DNA of 64,000 nucleotides from Lacrimispora defluvii (lineage in GTDB: Bacteria; Bacillota; Clostridia; Lachnospirales; Lachnospiraceae): positions 1 through 64,000 of the forward strand of contig JAAOXG010000060.1 in assembly GCA_013036995.1 (NCBI GenBank), in the 5' to 3' direction. Below, in pieces: positions 15,299 to 23,311 of this stretch. The notes beneath the pieces are model-generated. The model was not told where the DNA came from. It did no database searches and saw only the letters and a program-made list of their open reading frames with translations. The translations under genes and the position numbers were made by a program. Numbering within the stretch: the stretch's first letter is position 1; each line of letters starts with the position of its first letter.

Positions 15299-18091
15299 TT
15301 ACTTATTTCGCAGCCCAAATTTCCTTACCTCTTCAAGCAGCAATACCAGCGGCGGCCAGATGCATAACAGCAGCCAGTCAGTAAGCAGGAGAGGAGCCGT
15401 ATGGAATACGGTTTGTAATGGCGGCAGATAAACTAAGGCAAAGATTAATAGAATCTCGATCAGGATTCCTGAGTTAACCTGTTTATTTTTAAATAAACCG
15501 ACTTGAAAAGCAGACTGTTTTTCCGTACGGCAATTAAACACAGCTCCAATCTGGCTGAATACAATGGCTGCCAGTGCCATGGTAGTAGCCCTGAAATAAA
15601 CCGGATTATTTCCGCTGGCTAACGGTATATCCGGCCAGCCGTTCTGTATATTGACAAAGAAATACGAAAAGGCAGAGGCCAGAGAACCCAGCATTCCATA
15701 CCATAAGAAGGCTTTTATAATCAGCGGCCTGTTTAACAGAGTCTCTTTTGGATTACGGGGCGGCTGATCCATAATTCCTTTTTCCGGTTTCTCTGTCCCT
15801 AATCCCAAAGCGGGCATCATATCCGTCCCCAAGTCAATGGTGAGAATCTGCATGACAGTCAGTGGAAGGGGAATCAAACCTCGGGAAAACAGGAACAATG
15901 CGGATGGTACGGCCTCCGGCATATTGGAGTTTAAAATATACAGCAAGAACTTTCGGATATTACTGTAAACAGCCCGGCCTTCTTCAATAGCATGGACGAT
16001 GGAAGCAAAGTTATCATCTGTTAAAATCATATCCGCCGCCTCTTTTGCCACATCAGTTCCGGCGATTCCCATAGCCACTCCGATATCGGCTTTTTTCAGG
16101 GCAGGAGAATCATTTACACCATCACCGGTTACGGCAACAATCTCACCCAGATCCTGTAAATTCGTTACAACTCTGAGTTTTTGCTCTGGTGCCACCCGGG
16201 CAAATATTATTTCATCCTTTAAATATTCCTTTAACTGCTCATCAGACATTTCTTCCAGTTCCAGCCCTGATACAACTCTTGGATTTGTACCTTTTACAAT
16301 ACCAATTCGTTTTGCAATGCTTTCTGCCGTTAATCCGTAGTCACCTGTTATCATAATAATGCGGATACCAGCGTGCCGGCATTCTTCAACGGCTGCAGCT
16401 ACTTCCGGTCTGGGCGGATCTGCCATGACTACCAACCCCACAAAAGTCAGATCCTGTTCTATCAGATCCGGTGTATAGGCGCTCATGGCTGTTGGAATCT
16501 TATCTTCTTTTTTCAGAAGGCGGTATGCCACAGCCAGAACCCGTAATCCCTGCCTGGCGTAATTGTCATTGGCCTCCATGATTTCCCTTCGCATCTTTTC
16601 TTCCATGGGTGAGACAGACCCGTTTCTGAGAATGGTATTACTTAGTTTCATGATTTCTTTAGGGGCACCTTTTACGTAGGCAATCAGTCTGGTGCCTTCT
16701 ATGGTTCTTTGCAGCCGATGCACGGTTGTCATTCGTTTCCTGCGGGATTCAAATGGCAGTTCTCTTAATCTTGGTGTCAGCTCCGCCTGTTTTGCCACGT
16801 TAATCCCAGCTTTTTCTGCAACAACGCCAAGACATGCCTCTGTAGGATCTCCAAGCACTGTATAACGGGCGGATTCTTCTCCTGGGGGGAGCAATCTTGC
16901 ATTGCTGCATAGTGCAGCACCGGTCAGCAAAAGATTCATGTCCTCATCCTCACTGGCTTTTACTGTTTTTCCGCCTGTCATAATTTCACCTTTGGGGCTG
17001 TAGCCAACGCCCGTTACTTCATATTCCCGGTCGGCAAGCCATAAATGGTTTACTGTCATTTCATTCTGGGTTAAGGTTCCTGTTTTATCCGTACAGATTA
17101 CTGTAGTACTTCCAAGTGCTTCCACAGAAGAAAGCTTTTTTACCAGAGCATTCCGTTTTGACATTCTTTGAACTGCCATGGCAAGAGATAACGTTACAGT
17201 TGGAAGAAGACCTTCCGGTATAAAAGCCACAATCATACCAAGAGCAAAGATAAAGGAGGAGGCAATTGGTTCCTTCACCAGTAACAAAGCTGCCACAAAG
17301 AAGAATATGCCAAATGAGATGGCAATAACAGAAATTTGTTTTGTTAAACGGTTCAGTTCCTTTTGCAGGGGACTTTGCACTTCTTTCATATTCTGTGTTA
17401 ATCCTGCAATTTTACCAAATTCCGTACGCATCCCAATTTCCATTACAACGGCTTTTCCGTTGCCCTCGGCTACATTGGTGCCTGCAAATATCAGATTGGG
17501 GGTTTCCGCTTTTGTCAGGTCATCTTTTAATACAGCATCCTTGATTTTCCGCACCGGGTTGGATTCTCCGGTTAAAGTGGACTGATCCACCTGCAGATCA
17601 CTGCTTTCTATTAATCTGGCATCAGCAGAGATTTTGTCTCCCTCCTCCAACAATATAATATCACCGATAATCAGATCTTCTGCCAGTATTTTCTGATCTT
17701 CCCCGTCACGGATGACGCGCGCATAGGAAGGCAGCATGTTTCTTAATGCATCTGTAGCTTTTCCGGCCCGGTGTTCCTGCCAGAAGCTGAAAACACCGTT
17801 AATGACGTTAACCAGCCAGACAGCCACTCCCAATTGGGGCATCCCTGCAAGAAATGCCACAGCACCGCCAATCCAGAGCAGAATCGCCATGAGATGAATA
17901 AAGTTTCCCAGAAAGATAAGTATTACAGATTTTTTCTTTTTTTCTTCAATTAGATTTTTGCCAAGTTTTTTTTGCCGTTCTGCCACCTGTGACTGATTCA
18001 GTCCACGGACATTGCTTCCCAGTGCAGCGTAGACCTGATCCGCAGGCAGCTTTGCAATATTCTCTTCCTTACCCTCTTTTTCTGTAACCAT
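15299..18091 (-). CDS. P-type cation ATPase resembling Na+/K+-type (P2C) pumps
   Basis: A 930-residue membrane pump with about ten transmembrane segments. The phosphorylated aspartate is in ICTDKTGTLTQNEMT (about Asp335), the actuator loop is DQSTLTGES and the hinge is TGDGVNDSPALKKADIG. The ion-site helices read IPEGLLPTVTLSLA (M4) and LTIDLGTDMMPALGLGTE (M6). PEGLL and DLGTDM are the forms of Na+/K+- and H+/K+-ATPases, while Ca2+ pumps usually have PEGLP and NLVTDG, so Na+ export or K+ exchange is preferred over Ca2+ export. It heads an operon with two TrkA-type proteins, which supports a monovalent cation role. Transport specificity remains inference. Confidence 0.88.
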   Translation of the reverse strand: MVTEKEGKEENIAKLPADQVYAALGSNVRGLNQSQVAERQKKLGKNLIEEKKKKSVILIFLGNFIHLMAILLWIGGAVAFLAGMPQLGVAVWLVNVINGVFSFWQEHRAGKATDALRNMLPSYARVIRDGEDQKILAEDLIIGDIILLEEGDKISADARLIESSDLQVDQSTLTGESNPVRKIKDAVLKDDLTKAETPNLIFAGTNVAEGNGKAVVMEIGMRTEFGKIAGLTQNMKEVQSPLQKELNRLTKQISVIAISFGIFFFVAALLLVKEPIASSFIFALGMIVAFIPEGLLPTVTLSLAMAVQRMSKRNALVKKLSSVEALGSTTVICTDKTGTLTQNEMTVNHLWLADREYEVTGVGYSPKGEIMTGGKTVKASEDEDMNLLLTGAALCSNARLLPPGEESARYTVLGDPTEACLGVVAEKAGINVAKQAELTPRLRELPFESRRKRMTTVHRLQRTIEGTRLIAYVKGAPKEIMKLSNTILRNGSVSPMEEKMRREIMEANDNYARQGLRVLAVAYRLLKKEDKIPTAMSAYTPDLIEQDLTFVGLVVMADPPRPEVAAAVEECRHAGIRIIMITGDYGLTAESIAKRIGIVKGTNPRVVSGLELEEMSDEQLKEYLKDEIIFARVAPEQKLRVVTNLQDLGEIVAVTGDGVNDSPALKKADIGVAMGIAGTDVAKEAADMILTDDNFASIVHAIEEGRAVYSNIRKFLLYILNSNMPEAVPSALFLFSRGLIPLPLTVMQILTIDLGTDMMPALGLGTEKPEKGIMDQPPRNPKETLLNRPLIIKAFLWYGMLGSLASAFSYFFVNIQNGWPDIPLASGNNPVYFRATTMALAAIVFSQIGAVFNCRTEKQSAFQVGLFKNKQVNSGILIEILLIFALVYLPPLQTVFHTAPLLLTDWLLLCIWPPLVLLLEEVRKFGLRNK

Positions 18092-18162
18092 TGTGTTATA
18101 TCCTTCTTTCTCTTAAAAAATGATTTCGAAGACTTTTTAACTAAATCGTTTCTGAGAAAATA

Positions 18163-18191
18163 ATTGTATACCCTGTAAGTTTGCCGCTCAA
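18163..18191 (-). promoter_or_regulatory. Predicted promoter of the P-type ATPase operon
   Basis: On the minus strand TTGAGC, a 17-base spacer and TACAAT, about 70 bases before the ATPase start. Confidence 0.5.
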
Positions 18192-18261
18192 TAATATTAA
18201 CAGAATCTATATACTTCCATATATTTCCTTAATATTATCTTTAAACTGGTCATTATGGCAT

Positions 18262-18301
18262 AAAAAAAGACAGGTAAAAGGAATTTCAACTTTTACCTGT
18301 C
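18262..18301 (-). terminator. Terminator overlapping the end of the RpiR gene
   Basis: Perfect 12-bp stem GACAGGTAAAAG / CTTTTACCTGTC with a 9-base loop and a T run on the minus strand. The stop codon of the regulator lies inside the stem. Confidence 0.88.
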
Positions 18302-19132
18302 TATTATATATTTTTGTACATACCGGTTAAACAGCAAATCAAAAAAGTAGTTAATGCCATACCGGGTATAAACGTTTTGCATTCCGTTGGAAATGTAATC
18401 GCAGGATTGAAACTTGTCACTCAGGAAAATGATGGTGTCATAATATTCCTCAAACTGTTTTGCGTGGTTTAATGTAATCAGAAATTTACGTGCCTTCACA
18501 TCTTTTACGTCATCCTTGGTCGCAATGGCGTAATTTCCAGATGCAGAGCAGGTAATCAGCAGATCATCTTCCGTAAGAGCAGGAAGAATTCCGGTATTGC
18601 CGGAAATATTGGTGACAATCTTAATCAGCCTGCCAAGAGAAGTCATCTCCAGCTGGAATTCCTTGGCAGAAGAGCTTGAGGTATCATAATTCAAAATGAC
18701 AACATTACGGCTGTTTTTGATCAGATCCACAAGCAGTTCAATTTTTTGCTGGTCGATGGTATCATTAATATCCGTCAGCATGTCAACCATGGAAGTCATG
18801 ATGTAATCATGAAAAGAGGACTGGTTGACGAAGTCAATAAATGCTCTGGTATGAACCCGCATATGTCTGATGTTATCCTTCATGTGTGTAAAGCTTTCAA
18901 AGCCAATGCTTTTTACGAATCTGTGTATTGTACTCCTTGATACATAACAGTAATCGATCACATCATAAATGCTGATTTTATCCAGAATATCTATGCGCTC
19001 CAACAGATAGTTTGCTAAAACGTAGTTAATATCGTCTTCGTTGGAATTATTAATGATAGCAAGCAGGGAAGAGGTAATACTAAAGCCCTTGAGACTAAAT
19101 GCATTTTGCTGTTTTTTATTATTTTCATCCAT
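18293..19132 (-). CDS. MurR/RpiR family transcriptional regulator
   Basis: A 279-residue sugar-responsive regulator: an N-terminal RpiR helix-turn-helix (ISIYDVIDYCYVSRSTIHRF, recognition helix around residues 60-80) and a C-terminal SIS phosphosugar-binding domain (VVILNYDTSSSSAKEFQLEM). It is divergent from a PTS IIBC gene, which it very likely controls in response to the phosphorylated sugar. The start is uncertain: ATG 19132 has CTGGG just before it, and a GTG at 19165 would add 11 hydrophobic residues without a better site. Its target operon is broken, so its present function is doubtful. Confidence 0.82.
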   Translation of the reverse strand: MDENNKKQQNAFSLKGFSITSSLLAIINNSNEDDINYVLANYLLERIDILDKISIYDVIDYCYVSRSTIHRFVKSIGFESFTHMKDNIRHMRVHTRAFIDFVNQSSFHDYIMTSMVDMLTDINDTIDQQKIELLVDLIKNSRNVVILNYDTSSSSAKEFQLEMTSLGRLIKIVTNISGNTGILPALTEDDLLITCSASGNYAIATKDDVKDVKARKFLITLNHAKQFEEYYDTIIFLSDKFQSCDYISNGMQNVYTRYGINYFFDLLFNRYVQKYIIDR

Positions 19133-19203
19133 GCCCAGATTATATATCAAAAATAATAGAGACACAATATAAAATCAGGGTAAAATAATTAAAATTCAAA
19201 TTT

Positions 19204-19249
19204 GGTTTCATATTCTGAAACCCGCGGTTTTGTGAAAATCTGATATAAT
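19204..19249 (+). promoter_or_regulatory. RpiR-type operator and extended -10 promoter of the PTS gene
   Basis: GGTTTCA-TATTC-TGAAACC at 19204-19222 is a perfect 7-bp inverted repeat, and a related GGTTTTGTGAAAATC follows at 19226-19240. They occupy the -35 position of an extended -10 TGATATAAT (TATAAT 19244-19249). The TGAAA/TTTCA symmetry suits RpiR-family operators. Confidence 0.55.
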
Positions 19250-19345
19250 CTGGCTATGGAAATACATAAGGCGCGCTGGTGTAAATCCAATGGTTCAATG
19301 AGGGTATGGTGAAACAAAAAGCAGACTATAAGAAGGGGAAAAATC

Positions 19346-20290
19346 ATGGCAAAAAAAGATTATGTACAAATATGTGCAGATATAATCAATACTTGCGGAG
19401 GCGAATCAAACATTGCTAATGTTACACACTGTATGACCCGTCTGCGTATTCAGCTGCATGATGAGACAAAACTGAATAAAGATGAGGCAAAAAAAATCCC
19501 GGGCATTCTTAACCTGATTGTACAGAGCGGAGAGTACCAGTTTGTGATCGGACAGGATGTACCGGCACTTTTTGCAGAATTTAAGAAGCGTGACGGCATT
19601 AAAACAGGCGGTGAAGTTCGGGATTCAAATGCAGTTAAGCAGGATGGTAAAGCTGGCAGAGGAAATGTTTTTGCAGGCATTATGGCTTTTATCGGAGGCA
19701 CATTTTCTCCGGTGATTCCCGTACTGATCGCCGGTGGTCTTACGGGGGCAGTGTTAACGCTTCTTACCACACTCTTCGGAGTGTCTTCTGAAGATGGAGC
19801 ATACAAGATTTTCTATGCGGTAAACCAGGCGGCTTTTTATTCCCTGCCGGTATTTATCGGTTTTTCAGCAGCAAACAAATTAAAATCCAATGGATACCTT
19901 GGAGCGTTTCTTGGAGCAATCCTGTTATATTCCACCATCAATAATGCAGAAGCTCTTGACTTCTTCGGAATTAAGGTAGCACAGATCGCATATAACTCAA
20001 CGGTATTTCCTGTAATCCTTGGCGTTTTATTTATGTCCGTCATTTATAAATATTTACAGAAGATCATACCAGTTTATCTGCGGACGATCTTTGTACCCCT
20101 TATTACCATGCTGGTTACGGTGCCGGTCACACTCATTGTACTGGGCCCCATAGGAAATCTTGCAGGAACCTGGCTGGCAGACGGCGTACTGACTGTTTAC
20201 AGAGTAGCTCCGGCAATTGCAGTTATGATCATTGGTATTACGACTCCCCTTATGGTGTTCTTTGGAATGAAATTAAGACTCGCTATTTAA
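19346..20290 (+). pseudogene. Truncated PTS sugar transporter subunit IIBC
   Basis: The first 314 codons of a glucose/sucrose/MurNAc-type PTS permease. The IIB domain (about 1-85) carries the phosphocysteine in NVTHCMTRLRI (Cys29), and the IIC domain starts near residue 100 with several membrane spans. Complete relatives have roughly 450-480 residues. Here homology stops right after GITTPLMVFFGM, where family members continue into the substrate-binding histidine region; five foreign residues and a stop follow. The break near 20270 coincides with mobile-element sequence, so the gene was cut by insertion or deletion. The protein lacks the C-terminal third of IIC and is probably inactive. Confidence 0.82.
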
Positions 20291-20316
20291 TACAAAGAAA
20301 TGCGGCATAGGCACAA

Positions 20317-20344
20317 GGGTGTCGGGGTGTCGTTTAGGGTGTCG
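20317..20344 (+). repeat. Three copies of GGGTGTCG near the left edge of the element
   Basis: GGGTGTCG occurs at 20317-20324, 20325-20332 and 20337-20344, about 45 bases inside the PTS breakpoint. Such short iterated sites near an element end may bind the recombinase or an excision protein; this is inference. Confidence 0.45.
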
Positions 20345-20367
20345 GTTTTGCAGAAAACCGGCTGTTT
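20343..20367 (+). terminator. Terminator-like hairpin before the small element gene
   Basis: CGGTTTT-GCAG-AAAACCG followed by GCTGTTTTTA. It would stop read-through from the broken PTS gene into the element. Confidence 0.65.
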
Positions 20368-20388
20368 TTATATACAGGAGGATTTGAG

Positions 20389-20565
20389 ATGCCTACAATA
20401 ACCAAGAAGCAGTTAGAAGATTATGAGCAGCTGTGCCGAGACCGCAACAATGGTCGTCTGCTGACACCGGATGGCCTGCGTTTCATCTGCGAAGCCAATA
20501 ACTATGACCCAAAAGCCATCGGTCGGCATTTCCTTGAGGTTCTGGCTAAAATACAGCAGCATTAG
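20389..20565 (+). CDS. Small mobile-element accessory protein (58 aa)
   Basis: ATG 20389 follows a strong AGGAGG at 20377-20382. The product begins MPTITKKQLEDYEQLC and contains RLLTPDGLRFICEANNYDPK; it is soluble and predicted helical. Proteins of this type are common in clostridial integrative conjugative elements, usually close to relaxase or recombinase genes, but no function is established. It marks the stretch as element DNA. Confidence 0.65.
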   Translation: MPTITKKQLEDYEQLCRDRNNGRLLTPDGLRFICEANNYDPKAIGRHFLEVLAKIQQH

Positions 20566-20582
20566 ATTTATTCACACTTCGG

Positions 20583-20591
20583 TGGTATAAT
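20583..20591 (+). promoter_or_regulatory. Extended -10 promoter of the HEPN-like gene
   Basis: TGGTATAAT is a perfect -10 with TG extension about 40 bases before ATG 20630. No good -35 is present, which an extended -10 can tolerate. Confidence 0.45.
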
Positions 20592-20629
20592 TTACTACGA
20601 TGAAGAAACTGCGAAAGGAGCGTTTCAAG

Positions 20630-22327
20630 ATGGACGATTACATTAAAAAAGTTGGTCAGTCTATTGATGATGCGATAGATTTTTTCCTGAAAAGGATAAA
20701 TGAAATAAGCGAAAACGGGCCATACAGGAAGTCCAGAAAAATGCCTACCACATTTCCTATGTTGAAGCTCGGCAACGATGAGTTTTATGAATATGCGTAT
20801 TTTGAACGAACATTGGAATGGTTTGTCCGTGATCTTCTGATCAACACGATTCTCCATGATTTATTTACTATCCACGGCATCGAATCAATGTGGCCGGATA
20901 ATAAGAATTATGTTCGTTACAGTACCGAAGCTATCGAGGATGTTTGTCCTTTTGAATTTATTATTAACATCAACGGCAAGAAAATAGGTGTGCGTTACAC
21001 TGGCCTTTGTGCTGGTGAAGCAACTGAATTGATGGAAAAATACGAGATTGAGAAAATCCTGCAAATCAAATGGGATGATAAGTTAACCAGTCGTGAGGAC
21101 CAACAGGAAGAATATAATGTTGTTACACCGGCAGAATTTTTCGAGAATTACTTCTCGACAGCAGAATACGAGCTTTTTCTGTCAAAGGTATTGCCAGCGA
21201 TAGAAGCAGCAAATAACGAAATTGGGTTTGAAACAATACCTCGGCTGTCACTGCGATACCTATCAAATTTCAAGGCAGATGTGAGCATGTTTTTAGGTAA
21301 TGCAGCTTTTGACCAGATGCGTTTTCAGGTGTTGCCGGGCTCTAAAGAGAAGAAACCGTTGGCCAGTATGACTTTTTCTGCGGTTGACTATGAAATCATG
21401 AATAGGAATTTTCAGGAGAGAGGTCTGTATAAAGCGTTGCTTGGCACTGAGGGATTTGCGAAATGCTTTGTTACCGCAGAATATCAGTTTCAGGTTTTTA
21501 AACAGGGCCACAGCTTTGATTACACATCTGTTGTCTGCGGCTATCTCAAAGCCGTTGAACAGTTGCTTTTTAAATTATTGTTAATCAATCTTGACTTTCC
21601 GTCTCAGGATAAGCTTTGGATAAAGAAGAATAATTCTAACATACCAAATTACAAATATATGCAGGATGTGACTGTACGACAGAATCCTATCACAAAAAAG
21701 CCACAGGTTGTTTTCGAACGTGACTTCAAAGACTACTTTGATATCACATTAGCACCGATGATTTGGTTTTTACATGATAATGTGAACGGCTGGAAAATCT
21801 CTGATGCAGGCCGATTAGTGATACATAGTTTTCTGTTGAACTTTGCAGCTGATTGCCGAAACGATCATTTCCACAAGGATAATATTGATGATTTCGGTGT
21901 GGTCTCTCGAATTAGAAATAATGCGATACTGATTATATATTTACTTCTTGGTGGGTATAAATTGACGGGAAGTCATCAGAACGACATTGTTGCATTAGGT
22001 ATTGACGATGACTCCTTTGATAAAATGTATAAGAAGATTCAGGAATTGCCAAGAGGTATGAGTAAGTTTGTGGTATATTTTGAAGGTCAAAAGCCTATAA
22101 AAGCGTATCGTCATTATACGCAGGAACCAACAATCTATGATGATAATGGTTCTGTAGCTGCATCAAAAATCAGATTTGTAGCTGTTGATGAGTTCGGTAG
22201 TGACGAATATGATCGTGCAATGCAGGGAGAATACCGAGAAAGAGAATTTACCCTGAGAAAGGATAATATTCCGACGAAAATCAGTTATATAAATGGCCGA
22301 CAGGAAGAAATTTTCATTGTTTGGTAA
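20630..22327 (+). CDS. Unknown protein with C-terminal HEPN-like RNase motif, element cargo
   Basis: A 565-residue soluble protein that I do not recognise as a whole. In the C-terminal half, a helix around residues 300-320 (GYLKAVEQLLFKLLL) is followed by FAADCRNDHFHKDNI, giving R410-N-x3-H415, the R-N-x3-H pattern of HEPN ribonucleases. A charged stretch and a hydrophobic helix (NNAILIIYLLLGG) come next, as in HEPN four-helix folds. In the N-terminal part, CPFEFIININGKKIGVRY (about 106-123) recalls the strand-turn-strand of PD-(D/E)xK nucleases but lacks the expected E-x-K. GAAAGGAG at 20613-20620 favours ATG 20630 over 20600. The gene stands alone with its own promoter inside a mobile remnant, as defence or abortive-infection cargo often does. 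Both the domain and defence readings are inference. Confidence 0.7.
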   Translation: MDDYIKKVGQSIDDAIDFFLKRINEISENGPYRKSRKMPTTFPMLKLGNDEFYEYAYFERTLEWFVRDLLINTILHDLFTIHGIESMWPDNKNYVRYSTEAIEDVCPFEFIININGKKIGVRYTGLCAGEATELMEKYEIEKILQIKWDDKLTSREDQQEEYNVVTPAEFFENYFSTAEYELFLSKVLPAIEAANNEIGFETIPRLSLRYLSNFKADVSMFLGNAAFDQMRFQVLPGSKEKKPLASMTFSAVDYEIMNRNFQERGLYKALLGTEGFAKCFVTAEYQFQVFKQGHSFDYTSVVCGYLKAVEQLLFKLLLINLDFPSQDKLWIKKNNSNIPNYKYMQDVTVRQNPITKKPQVVFERDFKDYFDITLAPMIWFLHDNVNGWKISDAGRLVIHSFLLNFAADCRNDHFHKDNIDDFGVVSRIRNNAILIIYLLLGGYKLTGSHQNDIVALGIDDDSFDKMYKKIQELPRGMSKFVVYFEGQKPIKAYRHYTQEPTIYDDNGSVAASKIRFVAVDEFGSDEYDRAMQGEYREREFTLRKDNIPTKISYINGRQEEIFIVW

Positions 22328-22357
22328 GGTTCGGAAGCTCTTTAGGCATTATGCGAA

Positions 22358-22386
22358 TTGAAATTTCAGGGAAAATGTGATAAAAT
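22358..22386 (+). promoter_or_regulatory. Predicted promoter of the small one-span protein gene
   Basis: TTGAAA (22358-22363), exactly 17 bases, TAAAAT (22381-22386), about 70 bases before ATG 22460. Confidence 0.6.
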
Positions 22387-22459
22387 ATTTAGCGACGTTG
22401 GGCAACATAGGCTACTATTTTGAGTCTTGGGACGTAAGTTCCGGAAAGGAGGTAGCTCT

Positions 22460-22627
22460 ATGAACTATACAGTTGTTCTTGACTGGAAGTTTGCTGTTGC
22501 CCTTGGCGCAGCAGCTGTGGGCATCATCTTCGCTGTGAAGATGGACGCTGCAGATGCTAAAGAGGTGTCAATCCATGCGATTGATGTTTGCAAGGAATAT
22601 GCAGTTGCCGTAACTGGCGACTGCTAA
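22460..22627 (+). CDS. Small single-span membrane protein of the element (55 aa)
   Basis: ATG 22460 follows AAAGGAGG at 22446-22453. The product starts MNYTVVLDWKFAVALGAAAV and has one hydrophobic segment (about residues 10-27) then a short polar tail with cysteines in DVCKEYAVAVTGDC. It has its own promoter and terminator. Similar short peptides accompany clostridial integrative elements; function is unknown, and a toxin-like or holin-like role is only one possibility. Confidence 0.6.
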   Translation: MNYTVVLDWKFAVALGAAAVGIIFAVKMDAADAKEVSIHAIDVCKEYAVAVTGDC

Positions 22628-22644
22628 TCCTTCCCAGACGTCAG

Positions 22645-22676
22645 GGCATGCAGTCTTCGGATTGCGTGCCTTTTTT
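22645..22676 (+). terminator. Terminator of the small membrane protein gene
   Basis: GGCATGCAGTC-TTCG-GATTGCGTGCC with a run of six T; an 11-bp stem with G-U pairs and a UUCG loop. Confidence 0.88.
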
Positions 22677-22681
22677 ATATG

Positions 22682-22726
22682 AAAAAAGCGCCTCGCCGCC
22701 GGAATGAAATCCAGTGGTGAGGCGTT
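22682..22726 (-). terminator. Terminator of the recombinase fragment
   Basis: On the minus strand CGCCTCACC pairs with GGCGAGGCG and is followed by C and six T, just after the recombinase stop. Confidence 0.7.
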
Positions 22727-22741
22727 TCTGCGTCTATGGGG

Positions 22742-23311
22742 TTATGCCTTTATTTCCTGACCGTGCTTGAAGGTGATGCGAATATCGTCGGCGCTGTAGA
22801 CGGTGGCGTAATCCACCAGCGCATGCCAGTTTTCAGCGCTAAACTCGGTGAGTGTATCTTGCAGCTCCTTAAAGGACTGGAGGAAGGCTTCAATGTCGGC
22901 TCGTTGCAGCTGCATCTGCTGGAGCTGGGCCATGACCGTCTCCAAGCGCTCCTTTGCGGTATCAAATCGGTGTGTCAGGCTGTCATAGCGTTTCTGGTAT
23001 TCCGCTTGGTCGAGGGCAACATGGGCATTCTCGTAAATGCTCTGCTGTACCATATCCGAAATCAGCTGCGTTTCTTCCAGCAAGGTGGCCTGTTCCGTTT
23101 CCAGCTCGGAAGTGTCAAAGAGCAGTTCCACCATCTCGTGGCCATTGGCGATGACCTCGTCTTTGGTGGCCAGCAGCTTGTTTGCCGCTGACAGGAAAGC
23201 ATTCTGGATGTCCTCATCCGTCAGGTGCGGCGTGGTGCAATGCTCGTCGTTATCGAATTTGTGATTGCACTGCCAGACGGTCTTGCGGTATTTGCTGTTG
23301 GAGTGCCAGAC
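22742..23311 (-). pseudogene. Serine recombinase C-terminal fragment
   Basis: Reading the minus strand from 23311 gives the zinc-ribbon-like KYRKTVWQCNHKFDNDEHC block, then the LTDEDIQNAFLSAANKLLATKDE segment and a long coiled-coil region (LETEQATLLEETQLISDMVQ), ending with VYSADDIRITFKHGQEIKA. This is the C-terminal half of a large serine recombinase with a DUF4368-type end. The catalytic resolvase domain with its nucleophilic serine, and most of the DNA-binding domain, are missing beyond 23311, so it cannot recombine DNA. A shorter internal start (23134) exists but is probably not used. Confidence 0.85.

Larger units (their letters stand above)
20271..23311. mobile_element. Remnant of a serine-recombinase integrative element
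   Basis: Foreign segment between a 3'-truncated PTS gene and a 5'-truncated regulator gene. It holds a small accessory protein gene, a cargo gene with HEPN-like motif, a one-span small protein gene and, on the minus strand, the C-terminal part of a serine recombinase. The recombinase is cut exactly at the right junction, so the element is incomplete and host genes are missing on both sides. The left end near 20271 may be a true element end; the right edge looks like a deletion junction. No direct target repeat was recognised. Confidence 0.7.

Noticed and set aside
22736..23311. Plus-strand frames between 22736 and 23311
   Set aside because: They are antisense to the clear serine recombinase homology on the minus strand.
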